Notes: generated by a model not told the origin, from the letters alone. A stretch of DNA of 35,651 bases from Dehalococcoidia bacterium (GCA_030649945.1 JAUSFE010000105.1:1-35651), one strand, 5' to 3'; positions 20,303 to 28,440 are shown, counted from the first letter of the stretch. Made by a program: numbers and translations.

Positions 20303-20315
20303 GCTAGAAGGGTGA

Positions 20316-22661
20316 ATGATGGCACAGGAGACGATAGCGAGAGACGAGACCAGGCCCGAGGAGTACCGCGCCGTTGGCAAGCCGGTCACGCGCATTGACG
20401 GCGCGGGCAAGGTCACGGGCAAGACGCTCTACGCCGACGACATCAAGCTGCCCCGCATGTTGCACGCGAAGGTGCTGGGCAGCCCCCACGCCCACGCGCT
20501 CATCAGGTCCATGGACACGGCGGCCGCCCGCGCCCACCCCGGCGTGGAAGCGGTCATCACTCACGCAGAGCTGCCGGACTACAAGTACAACGCTTCCAAC
20601 CGCCGCGGCGTCATCTTTCCCCAGGGCCCTGCGACGGGCTCCGGGCAGGCTGAGGTGCTCTTCTACGGCCAGCCGGTGGCCGCCGTGCTGGCGAGCGACC
20701 CGCACGTGGCCGAGGAGGCGCTGGGGCTGATTGAGGTGGAGTACGAAGTCCTGACGCCGGTAGTCGACCCTATCGCCGCCATGACGGAGGGCTCGCCGCT
20801 GGTGCGGTCGCCGATCAGGGACGTTGATCGCTCGGAGGAGCGCGGCCACGTCACAGTGGACGTGCAGCAGAAGGAGCAGGAAGACAAGCCCACGAACATC
20901 GCCTCGCAGATGTCTTTCCGGCGCGGAGATGTGGAGGCCGGCTTCGCGGAGGCGGACTGCGTGGTGGAGCGCACCTGGCGCACGGCCATCGTGCACCAGA
21001 GCTACATCGAACCCCACTCCACCATTGCGGACTACGACGCCTCTGGTGAGCTGTCCGTCTGGACCAGCACGCAGGCGCCCTTCTACATCCGCGACGAGCT
21101 GGCGCAGACGCTGGGCGTGCCGGAGAACAAGATACGGGTGACGGCCACGGAGGTGGGCGGCGGCTTCGGCGGCAAGATCTACCTGACGGAGCTGCTCGTG
21201 GCGGCGCTGGCGATGGCTGTCCGGCGCCCGGTGAAGTACATCATGACCCGCAAGGAGGACATGCTGGCCGCGACGCCCGCGCCGCAGGCGATCGTGGACC
21301 TGAAGACGGGGATGAAGCGCGACGGCACGCTGACGGCCATCAAGGCGCGGCTCATCTACGACTCGGGGGCTTTCCCCGGCGCGCCCATGCTGCCCGGCTG
21401 CCTGCTTGTGGGCGGCTATTACAAGTGCGCGAACCTGGAGATCCAGGGCTACGAGGTGCTGACGAACAAGGTCAGCGTGGGGGCCCTGCGGGCGCCCGGC
21501 GCCCACAACGCCACTTTCGCCATCGAGAGCCACATGGACATGATGGCGAAGGAGCTGGGGCTGGACCCGCTGGAGGTGCGTCTGAAGAACGCGGTGGAGG
21601 AAGGCGACCCGCTGCCCAGCGGCCAGCCGTACCCCCGCATCGGCCTCAAGCAGTGCCTGGAGGCGATCGCCGGGAGCGAGGTCTGGAAGCGGCGCGTAGG
21701 GGCAGGGTTGAAACCTGCCCCTACGAAGAACCGCGGTGTGGGCCTGGCACTCGGCGGCTGGATGGGAGGGCTGCAGCCGGCCAGCGCCATCGTCTGCCTG
21801 AACAGCGACGGCACCATCAACGTCACCGTCGGCTCGGCGGACATCACCGGCACCAACACCAGCTTCCAGCAGATCACGGCGGAGGTCCTGAACCTTCCGC
21901 TGCCAGCCGTGAACGTCACCAGCGGCGACACGAAGACCGCGCCCTACGCGGGGATGAGCGCCGGCAGCAAGACCACGTATACGGTGGGACGCGCCGTCAA
22001 AGAGGCGGCGGAGGACGCGAAGCGGCAGATGCTGGAGGTGGCGGCCCGCCGCCTGGAGGCCGCGCCGGAGGACCTGGAGATGGCGGACGGCGTGATCCGC
22101 GTGAAGGGGTCCGACGACAAGTCGCTGACGTTTGAGCGCCTGGGCAGGCTGACCACCAACTTCGCGGCGCCGTACGCGGCCATCGTCGGCCGCGGGACGA
22201 TAACCTCGCGCAAGTGGGCGCCCGGCTTCACGGCGCAGGCGGCGGAGGTGGAGGTGGACCCGGAGACGGGCGAGGTGACGATCCTGGGGTTCGCCGTGGC
22301 GCAGGACGCGGGGTTTGCCATCAACCCCCTATCGGTTGCGGGCCAGATGCAGGGGGGCGCCAGCCAGGGGCTGGGCATCGCCCTCTGGGAGGAGATGCTC
22401 TATGACGCAGAGGGCCAGCTGCTAAACGGTAACCTGCTTGACTACCGCCTGCCGACCAGCCGCGACCTGCCGGCCATCGAGGCGATCATCGTGGAGGTGC
22501 CTTCGGAGGAGGGCCCTTACGGCGCGCGCATCGTGGGCGAGCCGTCCATCGTGGCCGGCGCCGCCGCCATCGGAAACGCCGTCGCTGAGGCAGCCGGAGC
22601 GCGGGTGACGGAGGCGCCCATCACGCCGGAACGCGTGTTGCGGGCGCTGGGAAAACTGTAA
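20316..22661 (+). CDS. Molybdenum hydroxylase, molybdopterin-binding large subunit (CoxL/XdhA-like)
   Basis: About 781 residues. The N-terminal aldehyde-oxidase a/b hammerhead starts at GKPVTRIDGAGKVTGKTLYA. Moco-binding segments are VTATEVGGGFGGKIYLTELL and VSVGALRAPGAHNATFAIES. The C-terminal GEPSIVAGAAAIGNAVAEAA contains the expected catalytic glutamate (GE). It hydroxylates a carbon centre using water. The form I CO-dehydrogenase active loop (AYXCSFR) is absent, so it is not a true CO dehydrogenase; the substrate is unknown (N-heterocycle, aldehyde or aromatic acyl-CoA are possible). A palindromic repeat at 21695-21725 inserts GAGLKPAPTKN between two conserved regions. ATG 20316 or 20319 follows AGAAGGGTG. 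Confidence 0.9.
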   Translation: MMAQETIARDETRPEEYRAVGKPVTRIDGAGKVTGKTLYADDIKLPRMLHAKVLGSPHAHALIRSMDTAAARAHPGVEAVITHAELPDYKYNASNRRGVIFPQGPATGSGQAEVLFYGQPVAAVLASDPHVAEEALGLIEVEYEVLTPVVDPIAAMTEGSPLVRSPIRDVDRSEERGHVTVDVQQKEQEDKPTNIASQMSFRRGDVEAGFAEADCVVERTWRTAIVHQSYIEPHSTIADYDASGELSVWTSTQAPFYIRDELAQTLGVPENKIRVTATEVGGGFGGKIYLTELLVAALAMAVRRPVKYIMTRKEDMLAATPAPQAIVDLKTGMKRDGTLTAIKARLIYDSGAFPGAPMLPGCLLVGGYYKCANLEIQGYEVLTNKVSVGALRAPGAHNATFAIESHMDMMAKELGLDPLEVRLKNAVEEGDPLPSGQPYPRIGLKQCLEAIAGSEVWKRRVGAGLKPAPTKNRGVGLALGGWMGGLQPASAIVCLNSDGTINVTVGSADITGTNTSFQQITAEVLNLPLPAVNVTSGDTKTAPYAGMSAGSKTTYTVGRAVKEAAEDAKRQMLEVAARRLEAAPEDLEMADGVIRVKGSDDKSLTFERLGRLTTNFAAPYAAIVGRGTITSRKWAPGFTAQAAEVEVDPETGEVTILGFAVAQDAGFAINPLSVAGQMQGGASQGLGIALWEEMLYDAEGQLLNGNLLDYRLPTSRDLPAIEAIIVEVPSEEGPYGARIVGEPSIVAGAAAIGNAVAEAAGARVTEAPITPERVLRALGKL
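21695..21725. repeat. Palindromic repeat inside Mo-subunit gene
   Basis: CGTAGGGGCAGG (21695-21706) and CCTGCCCCTACG (21714-21725) form 12-bp inverted arms around a 7-base centre. It belongs to the GTAGGGGC...GCCCCTAC class also seen at 29330-29359 and 34449-34476. It is read in frame as RVGAGLKPAPT with no stop or frameshift. Confidence 0.9.
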
Positions 22662-22675
22662 GGAGGAGCCCTGAG

Positions 22676-23539
22676 ATGGGAGACTTGATGAAGCCGACGA
22701 AGGAGCAGATCCACACCTTCTACACCGCCGCCCTGGACCGCTGCCGGGACGCCTTCGCCAAACTCGACGACAAAGAGTGGGCCAAGAAGGTGTCCGAGCA
22801 CTGGACGGCCAGGGAACACCTGGCCCACCTGGTCATCGTCCAGGTGGAGGAGGCGCTGCCGCTCACCCGGCAGGCCATCGCCGGGGAGCGCGGGCAGATC
22901 CCCGGCTTCGAGAAGCGCGAGGACATCCTGGACTTCTTCCGGATGACGCTGGACAGGGTGCGCGAGGTGCCGGTGCCGGAGCTGCTGAAGCGCCTGGACG
23001 CCACCTTCGGGGAGCACATTCAGATGCTGGACGCGCTGAGCGAGGCGGACCTGGACCGCCCGGCCACCAGCCCCGGCTGGGACCGGCCGGGCACCATCCG
23101 CGACCTCTTCTTCGCCAGCTACCTGTTCCTGCCGGGGCAGTACCAGGAGATCCGCAAGGCGGCAAAGAAGAAGCTGCCCCACTGGATAGAGGCCAGCACG
23201 CCGGAACAGGTGAACTACCACCTGGACCGCCTCTTCAACTACATGCCGCTCATCTTCCGCAGCGACCGCGGCGCCGACATGCAGGCCACGTACCTGTTCA
23301 CGATGGAGGGGGCAGGCGGCGGCCAGTGGGCGATCCGCATCGCGGAAGGGAAGGCAGAGTCCACGGACCCGGCGCCGGACGGCTTCGATATGGAGCTGAA
23401 GACGAAGCCGGAGCTCTGGATAGATCTCTCCACGGGGGAGCTGAACCCCGCCTGGGCGATCATGACCCGCAAGGTGCACCTGGGCGGCAACGCCGGGCTG
23501 GCCATGAAGCTGGGCACGCTTTTCTCCGTCGCGGAGTAG
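22676..23539 (+). CDS. DinB-like domain plus SCP2 sterol-carrier domain protein
   Basis: 287 residues. The N-terminal ~170 residues form a DinB/maleylpyruvate-isomerase-like helical bundle (HWTAREHLAHLVIVQVEEAL; TFGEHIQMLDALSEADLDRP). The C-terminal part (FTMEGAGGGQWAIRIAEGKA; LKTKPELWIDLSTGELNPAW; GLAMKLGTLFSVAE) is an SCP2-type lipid-binding domain with the typical W-x-D-x-x-x-G core. SCP2 domains bind acyl chains or other hydrophobic ligands. It is encoded 14 bp after the Mo subunit with AAGGAGGAG upstream, so it belongs to the same operon and may hold or shuttle a hydrophobic substrate. No enzyme activity can be claimed. Confidence 0.75.
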   Translation: MGDLMKPTKEQIHTFYTAALDRCRDAFAKLDDKEWAKKVSEHWTAREHLAHLVIVQVEEALPLTRQAIAGERGQIPGFEKREDILDFFRMTLDRVREVPVPELLKRLDATFGEHIQMLDALSEADLDRPATSPGWDRPGTIRDLFFASYLFLPGQYQEIRKAAKKKLPHWIEASTPEQVNYHLDRLFNYMPLIFRSDRGADMQATYLFTMEGAGGGQWAIRIAEGKAESTDPAPDGFDMELKTKPELWIDLSTGELNPAWAIMTRKVHLGGNAGLAMKLGTLFSVAE

Positions 23540-23563
23540 GCGGGCCCCCACCGGTCGGAGTAC

Positions 23564-24175
23564 ATGGGCAGCGTCGCGGCGATCCTTCTGGCGGGCGGCG
23601 AGTCCAGCCGCATGGGCACGCCCAAGCCGCTGCTGGAGTGGGGCGGCACGACGCTCATCGAGTACCAGATCGAGCAGTTGCGCATCCCGGAGATCGATCG
23701 CGTTGTCGCGGTGCTGGGCCACCGCGCGGATGACGTGCGGCCGCTGGTCCACAGGGCGGGGGCGCTGTCAGTGATTAACGAGCTGTACCGCGAAGGCCGG
23801 GCCTCGTCCACGCGGGTCGGCGCGGCCGCGCTGAGCGAGGAGACAGCGGCCGTGCTCGTGCTCAACGTGGACCAGCCGCGGCCGCGGGCCGTGATCAGCC
23901 GGCTGGTGCGCGCGCACCTGGAAGGGCGGACCCTGATCACGGTGCCCACGCACGGGGGCAAGCGCGGCCACCCGGCGCTCTTCGCTGGCTCGCTGCTGCC
24001 CGAGCTGCGGGCGGTGCGCGACGCGACGGAAGGGCTGCGCGCCGTGCTGCAGAGACACGAGACGGAAGTGGCCGAGGTGGAGTCCGACACGCCGCTGGTG
24101 CTGCTGGACATGAACAGGCCCGAGGACTACGAGCGCGCTAAGGCCTCCTATTTCCAGACCGAGGTTACGCAATGA
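23564..24175 (+). CDS. Nucleotidyltransferase, MocA/MobA-like
   Basis: 203 residues with the NTP-transferase start AAILLAGGESSRMGTPKPLL (G-x-x-S-R-M-G and the K-P-L motif), a VLVLNVDQPRPRAVISRLV block with the metal-binding Asp, and VPTHGGKRGHPALFAGSLLP. The GKRGHP segment is typical of MocA (molybdenum cofactor cytidylyltransferase) proteins, which complete the cytosine-dinucleotide cofactor used by CO-dehydrogenase/xanthine-dehydrogenase-type enzymes. Its place behind the hydroxylase subunits supports that role. It overlaps the cupin gene by 4 bp (ATGA). Confidence 0.82.
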   Translation: MGSVAAILLAGGESSRMGTPKPLLEWGGTTLIEYQIEQLRIPEIDRVVAVLGHRADDVRPLVHRAGALSVINELYREGRASSTRVGAAALSEETAAVLVLNVDQPRPRAVISRLVRAHLEGRTLITVPTHGGKRGHPALFAGSLLPELRAVRDATEGLRAVLQRHETEVAEVESDTPLVLLDMNRPEDYERAKASYFQTEVTQ

Positions 24176-24486
24176 CGAAAGACAGCGGCGCCTATGAGAT
24201 CCTCTCCCACGTCTCCATGCCGGAGTGCAGCATCCGCATCATCCGCATGCTGGCGGCGGAGCACGTCTCGCCCCACTACCACGAGAAGTGCGCACAGATA
24301 TACACCGTCCTTGAGCACGTGGTCGAGGCCACCGTGGGCGATCACACCCTGCGCCTGCGGCCCTACGAGACGGTGCGCGTGGAGAAGGGCGTGGTGCACA
24401 GCGTGCGCGCCCTGGAGGGCGAGGCGCTGGTGATGAGCCTTTCGATCCCGCCGCTGGAGCGCGACGACCAGCACGCGGCGGAGTAA
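24172..24486 (+). CDS. Small cupin-domain protein
   Basis: 104 residues forming a single cupin barrel. Motif 1 is SPHYHEKCAQIYTVLEHVVE (H-x-H and later E), then TVGDHTLRLRPYETVRVEKG, and motif 2 is GVVHSVRALEGEALVMSLS. The metal-binding histidines of motif 1 (HYH) and the H of VVHSV are present. Small cupins of this kind can bind ligands or act as isomerases or dioxygenases; the function here is unknown. It is the last gene of the Mo-hydroxylase operon. Confidence 0.8.
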   Translation: MTKDSGAYEILSHVSMPECSIRIIRMLAAEHVSPHYHEKCAQIYTVLEHVVEATVGDHTLRLRPYETVRVEKGVVHSVRALEGEALVMSLSIPPLERDDQHAAE

Positions 24487-24532
24487 TGTTGATAAGCGCC
24501 ATACAGCCGTTCCGGCTCCACGAAGGCGACAG

Positions 24533-24550
24533 TATAATCGCTCTGAAGTG
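24533..24550 (+). promoter_or_regulatory. Consensus -10 box before small ORF
   Basis: Perfect TATAAT at 24533-24538, 9 bases before a GTG at 24548. The -35 region (TTCCGG, 24510-24515) is weak. It implies a leaderless transcript for the small ORF and the methyltransferase downstream. Confidence 0.5.
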
Positions 24551-24868
24551 AGGCAGAGATCCGGCGGCCGGTTGTACCGGCAGTCAGTTCCTGCGATTGG
24601 GCTCTCGCTGGAGCGCGCCACGCCGGCGGTGCCTGATGACGGGTGCTTCCACGTGCTGGTGCAGGGAGACGTCAAGGGCAGGTTCCGCGCAAAACGCGAG
24701 GCACTGGCTCTCTATGCCTCGTTGTTGGAGCAAAGCGGCTACAAACCCGAGCCAGCGCCAGTAGCTGGACCGAAAAACGAGACTGTCGAGCGATATCTCG
24801 ACGAGTTAGAGGCGTATTGGCTGGAAAGTCACAGGCATCAACGAAGGGGCGGCAAGGGCCGTAACTAG
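24548..24868 (+). CDS. Small protein of unknown function, methyltransferase-linked
   Basis: 106 residues, basic at both ends. A recognisable compact core is DGCFHVLVQGDVKGRFRAKR followed by EALALYASLLEQSGYKPEP. The tail is charged (ERYLDELEAYWLESHRHQRR). It has no helix-turn-helix that I can identify, so a classical restriction-modification C-protein role is not supported. The stop codon overlaps the GTG of the DNA methyltransferase (TAGTG), so the two are translationally coupled. It starts close behind a perfect -10 box. It may be a specificity, inhibitor or regulatory partner of the methyltransferase, or unrelated. Confidence 0.6.
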   Translation: MRQRSGGRLYRQSVPAIGLSLERATPAVPDDGCFHVLVQGDVKGRFRAKREALALYASLLEQSGYKPEPAPVAGPKNETVERYLDELEAYWLESHRHQRRGGKGRN

Positions 24869-26277
24869 TGAGCCAGACTCGCGAGCAAATGGCACTGGGC
24901 CTGAAGTACGCCCCGGGCAGGGACAGCGGACTGCGGGATGCGGCTGCGTCGGAGAACAAGTCGCTTCCGATTCACCGCTGGGTACCGTGGATCGCAGGCT
25001 TTTCAGCGCAACTCGTGGAGGACGCCCTGCGGGCGTATCTGCCACGTTCCGCCTCAGGCGGACGCAAGCGGCATCTCATCCTTGACCCGTTCGCCGGCGT
25101 AGGCACGACGTTGATTGAGGCGATCAAAGCCGGCCACGACGCAGTGGGCTATGAGATAAACCCGTTCGCCGCCCTCGTCGCGGAAGCGAAAATCAATTGC
25201 ATTTCCGTGCACCCGGCGGACCTGCGGGCGGAAGTCGAGGCATTTCGGTATGCGATGTTCCGTTTCGAGCCGGAAGTGGACGCGAGTTGGTCTAGCGGAA
25301 GTCTGGACGCGCTGCTCGGCGGCCGCAAGGAGATGTGGGCGCTCCGACCAGCCGCGTTCAAGAGCCGCATCCCCTTCTTCAGCGCGCCTGTTGAGGCGAA
25401 GTTCCTCTACGCGCTGGCGAGAACCGGAATGCTGCTGGAGCCTGACCGCTCGCTGTTCCGGGCGGCCCTGGGTGCAACCATGGTGTCCTTCTCCAACTAC
25501 AGCTACGAGCCGAGCCTCGCATCAAGGCCGGGCTCCGGGAAGGCGTTGATCGAGAACGCGTCAGTGGCCGCGCCGGTATGCCGCAAGCTCGAGGAGATGC
25601 TGACGGACATCGAGTGGGCCAGGCAGAACTACAGCTACGCATGGCTATCTGCCCGGCGCGAGGTCCACGAGCGCTCGTATTTCGAATCGGAGCTGCCTTC
25701 CGGCTCCGTTTCCCTCGTTGTTACGTCGCCGCCCTACATGAACAACTACCACTACGTACGGAATACCCGGCCGCAGCTGCACTGGCTGGGGCTGATTGCG
25801 GACGGCGGCACTCGGCCGCTGGAGGAGACGAGCTTCGGGAAGTTCTGGCAAACCGTCAGGCAAGGAAAGAGCGTGAGCCTGGAATTTTCAGACCCCGCTA
25901 TGGATTCGCTCTTGAATGACCTCCGCGCCAGGAACCCCGAGAAGGGCTACTACGGCGGGTCCGGCTGGGCCAACTACGTGGCCACCTATCTCAACGACAC
26001 CAGCCGATTCGTCACATCGCTCAGGGGCCACCTGAGGACGGGCGGACATGCGGTCGTGGTCGTGGGGAATTCCATCATCCAGGGCATCGAGTTCAAGGTG
26101 GACCATCTGCTGGCCGAGATGGCTGTGCGAGTAGGCCTCCGCCTCGTCGATATCCACATTGTCCGTACGAAGCGCGTGGGCAACAGCATCATCGATTCGT
26201 CTGTCCGAAACGGCGACGTAAACGGGCACCGCAACAAGACACAGCTCTACGATGCTGCCGTCGTTCTGAGGAAGTAG
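24868..26277 (+). CDS. DNA methyltransferase (SPPY type, probably N4-cytosine)
   Basis: 469 residues. The SAM-binding motif I is HLILDPFAGVGTTLIEAIKA (residues ~72-91), followed by VGYEINPFAALVAEAK. The catalytic motif IV is VVTSPPYMNNYHYVRNTRPQ (about 284-303); S/T-S-P-P-Y is typical of N4-cytosine amino-methyltransferases. Between them is a ~190-residue variable region that may include target recognition. The N-terminus NKSLPIHRWVPWIAGFSAQL is typical of restriction-associated methylases of this group. The GTG start overlaps the preceding stop codon. The gene ends 2 bp before the stop of a convergent Eco29kI-like nuclease, which together suggests a type II system. Confidence 0.85.
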   Translation: MSQTREQMALGLKYAPGRDSGLRDAAASENKSLPIHRWVPWIAGFSAQLVEDALRAYLPRSASGGRKRHLILDPFAGVGTTLIEAIKAGHDAVGYEINPFAALVAEAKINCISVHPADLRAEVEAFRYAMFRFEPEVDASWSSGSLDALLGGRKEMWALRPAAFKSRIPFFSAPVEAKFLYALARTGMLLEPDRSLFRAALGATMVSFSNYSYEPSLASRPGSGKALIENASVAAPVCRKLEEMLTDIEWARQNYSYAWLSARREVHERSYFESELPSGSVSLVVTSPPYMNNYHYVRNTRPQLHWLGLIADGGTRPLEETSFGKFWQTVRQGKSVSLEFSDPAMDSLLNDLRARNPEKGYYGGSGWANYVATYLNDTSRFVTSLRGHLRTGGHAVVVVGNSIIQGIEFKVDHLLAEMAVRVGLRLVDIHIVRTKRVGNSIIDSSVRNGDVNGHRNKTQLYDAAVVLRK

Positions 26278-26279
26278 CC

Positions 26280-26708
26280 CTACTGCCTCGGCGGGTATTC
26301 CTGATCCCAGCGGCTGACACGTATCCCCGGCCGGCCGGCGCCCGGAACATGGCTCCCGAAGCCGCTCGTCTGCCAGGCAGGATTGTAATTCTGAATGAGC
26401 GCATCTTCGGCCGCGCGCACGAACCAGTCCCCGCGTATGACCAGGAACCGGCAGGTCATATCGTGCACATCAACGTTCCGGCGAGAGGCGATCTTCCGGT
26501 AGTGCTCCGCTAATCGCCGGTTGAGCCTTGTGTGCAGGGCCTTGCCGGCGTACACCAGTTGCCCCGCGTGATACAGAGCATAGACTCCTTTTTCGGGAGG
26601 ACCACTGTCCTCGAGGAGTTGGTGCTGAGGGCTCGCTTCGAACTTCTCGATTAGCTGGTGGTTGTACGCCTTATCGAATTCGAAGACAAACTCGTGACGG
26701 TCGCACAT
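26280..26708 (-). CDS. GIY-YIG nuclease, Eco29kI restriction endonuclease family
   Basis: 142 residues. The GIY-YIG motifs appear as KGVYALYHAG and QLVYAGKALHTRLNRRLAEH, with the catalytic Glu in WFVRAAEDALIQNYNPAW. The Eco29kI-family signature SGFGSHVPGAGRPGIRVSRW is at the C-terminus. Eco29kI and relatives cut CCGCGG. The usual length of the family is about 200 residues, so this is a compact member; the N-terminal part is short. It is convergent with the methyltransferase gene, and a -10 TAGAAT (26722-26717, minus strand) lies 8 bases before the ATG. CCGCGG occurs repeatedly in this window (for example 105-110 and 2966-2971), so the site, if the same, must be protected. Confidence 0.82.
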   Translation of the reverse strand: MCDRHEFVFEFDKAYNHQLIEKFEASPQHQLLEDSGPPEKGVYALYHAGQLVYAGKALHTRLNRRLAEHYRKIASRRNVDVHDMTCRFLVIRGDWFVRAAEDALIQNYNPAWQTSGFGSHVPGAGRPGIRVSRWDQEYPPRQ

Positions 26709-26809
26709 CGCGGTGTATTCTACCCTATGCCCTCTGTGATTGGCGTCACTTGACGCGCGCGTGAGGGCCGTGATTACATACGAAGCGCACGACAGAAGGA
26801 GGTCCGCCC

Positions 26810-27250
26810 TTGGCTCAAGAAACCGCCACCGAGAAGAAAACTAACCCTATCCTGCCCTTCATCAAGATTCCCGAGAACTACCCGGAAGAAGACGCCTACC
26901 TCTGGGGCGTCAAGTGCAACGCCTGTGGAACGAAGTTCCTCGGCGAGCGAATCGCCTGCGGTAAGTGCGGCGCCACCGGCAACTTCGAAGAAGTCAGGTA
27001 CGGTACCGAGGGCGAGCTGTACGTGTTCGCGGTCGTCCATCAGGCCATGCCGGACGTCAAGACCCCGTTCATCGCCGGGATCATCGACCTCGACGACGGC
27101 GTCTCGGTGCGGGCCAACGTCTACGGCCTCGACCCCGAGAAGCCGGACCACAGCTGGTTCGGCAAGCGAGTCAAGATGTTCAGCGAGGTCACCGGCCAGG
27201 ACCGCGACGGCAACGACGTCGTCGCGGTGAAGTACAAGGTCCAGAACTAG
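26810..27250 (+). CDS. DUF35 zinc-ribbon/OB-fold acyl-CoA-associated protein
   Basis: 146 residues. The N-terminal rubredoxin-like zinc ribbon has Cys pairs at ~36/39 (KCNACGTKF) and ~50/53 (ACGKCG). An OB-fold follows (EGELYVFAVVHQAMPDVKTP; GVSVRANVYGL). DUF35 (ChsH2-like) proteins associate with thiolase-like proteins and help position acyl-CoA substrates. A thiolase gene starts 26 bp downstream, the usual pairing. The start is TTG with a strong AGAAGGAGGTCC Shine-Dalgarno sequence; a TTGACG / ATTACA promoter pair lies at about 26752-26780. Confidence 0.88.
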   Translation: MAQETATEKKTNPILPFIKIPENYPEEDAYLWGVKCNACGTKFLGERIACGKCGATGNFEEVRYGTEGELYVFAVVHQAMPDVKTPFIAGIIDLDDGVSVRANVYGLDPEKPDHSWFGKRVKMFSEVTGQDRDGNDVVAVKYKVQN

Positions 27251-27276
27251 CCCACGGACGAGAGAAGGAGAATCAC

Positions 27277-28416
27277 ATGCGAGAGGTAGCAGTCGTCGGC
27301 GCGAACATGCTCAAGTTCGGTCGCTACCCGGACAAGGACGTTGTGCGGCTTGCCTCGGAGGCTCTGCTCGGCGCCCTGAAGGACGCCGGCATCGGCATCA
27401 AGGACGTCGAGATTTTGGTCAGCGGCAACCTCTACCAGTCGAACGCCATGGTCGGCCAGCGCATCATGAAGGAGATCGGCGCCACCGGCATCCCCGTGGT
27501 CAACGTGGCCAACGCCTGCGCCACCGGCTCCACCGCCTTCCGCGAGGCGTACTACGCGGTCGCGTCCGGCGCCTACGACATCGCGGTGGCGGTTGGCAGT
27601 GAGCAGATGGGCAAGATGGGACTGCTGGGCGGCGGCGGCGGCAGCGACCGCGCCTACAACACCGAAGGGGTAATGGGCACAGGCGGCATGCCGGGCGTCT
27701 TCGGCCAGGCCGGCGCGGAGCACATGCGCAAGTACGGCACGACGCAGGCGCAGATCGCCAAAATCGCGGTCAAGAATCACGAGCACGGCGTGCTCAACCC
27801 CTACGCCCAGTACCAGAAGGAAACCCCTCTGGAGGACGTGCTGAACGCACGCGTCGTCTCCTGGCCGAACACGCTGTTCATGTGCTGTCCCACCGGCGAC
27901 GGCGCCGCAGCGGCCGTTCTGATGTCCGCCGAGAAGGCCCGGCAATTCACCAGCAAGCCGGTATGGGTGGCGGCCTCCGTGCTGACGTCGGACCCCTACG
28001 CGCCGCGCAACCCAACGATGTTCGACATCAACACCGTGACCCAGATCGCGGCGAAGGAGGCCTACGCCAAGGCCGGCATCGGCCCCGAGGACCTGAGCAT
28101 GATCGAGCTGCACGACTGCTTCGCCACCGCGGAGCTGCTGCACTACGAGAACCTGTTCCTCTGCGGCGAGGGCGAGGCCGGCAAGCTCATTGACGAGCGC
28201 GCGACGTATAACGGCGGCAAGATCCCGGTCAACGTCAGCGGCGGTCTGCTGTCCAAGGGCCACCCGCTGGGCGCCACCGGCGTGGCCAACATCGTCGAGA
28301 TCGTCTGGCACCTGCGCGGCGAGGCGGGCGACAGGCAGGTGAAGGGCGCCAAGACCGGTCTGGCCCACGTCATCGGCCTCGGTTCGGCCTGCACCATCAA
28401 CGTCCTCAAGAAGTAA
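27277..28416 (+). CDS. Thiolase-family (SCPx-type) acyl-CoA acyltransferase
   Basis: 379 residues. The catalytic nucleophile is Cys ~81 in NVANACATGSTAFREAYYAV. The second block is MIELHDCFATAELLHYENL (in place of the NEAF loop of degradative thiolases). The C-terminal block is GGLLSKGHPLGATGVANIVE with the conserved His. This pattern belongs to the SCPx/lipid-transfer thiolases, which act on branched or steroid-like acyl-CoAs and often need a DUF35 partner. Pairing with the gene upstream is therefore expected. An ATG follows GAGAAGGAGAATCAC. A GC hairpin terminates the unit at 28441-28471. Confidence 0.88.
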   Translation: MREVAVVGANMLKFGRYPDKDVVRLASEALLGALKDAGIGIKDVEILVSGNLYQSNAMVGQRIMKEIGATGIPVVNVANACATGSTAFREAYYAVASGAYDIAVAVGSEQMGKMGLLGGGGGSDRAYNTEGVMGTGGMPGVFGQAGAEHMRKYGTTQAQIAKIAVKNHEHGVLNPYAQYQKETPLEDVLNARVVSWPNTLFMCCPTGDGAAAAVLMSAEKARQFTSKPVWVAASVLTSDPYAPRNPTMFDINTVTQIAAKEAYAKAGIGPEDLSMIELHDCFATAELLHYENLFLCGEGEAGKLIDERATYNGGKIPVNVSGGLLSKGHPLGATGVANIVEIVWHLRGEAGDRQVKGAKTGLAHVIGLGSACTINVLKK

Positions 28417-28440
28417 AGACGAAGGGCTTGCAACACTGAC

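Noticed and set aside
20304..21533. Minus-strand ORF of 409 codons opposite the Mo-hydroxylase large subunit
   Set aside because: Antisense shadow; it begins in a repeat and has no domain pattern.
18384..22661. True aerobic CO dehydrogenase (form I coxMSL)
   Set aside because: The AYXCSFR active-site loop is missing and none of the coxDEFG maturation genes are present; kept as a general molybdenum hydroxylase.
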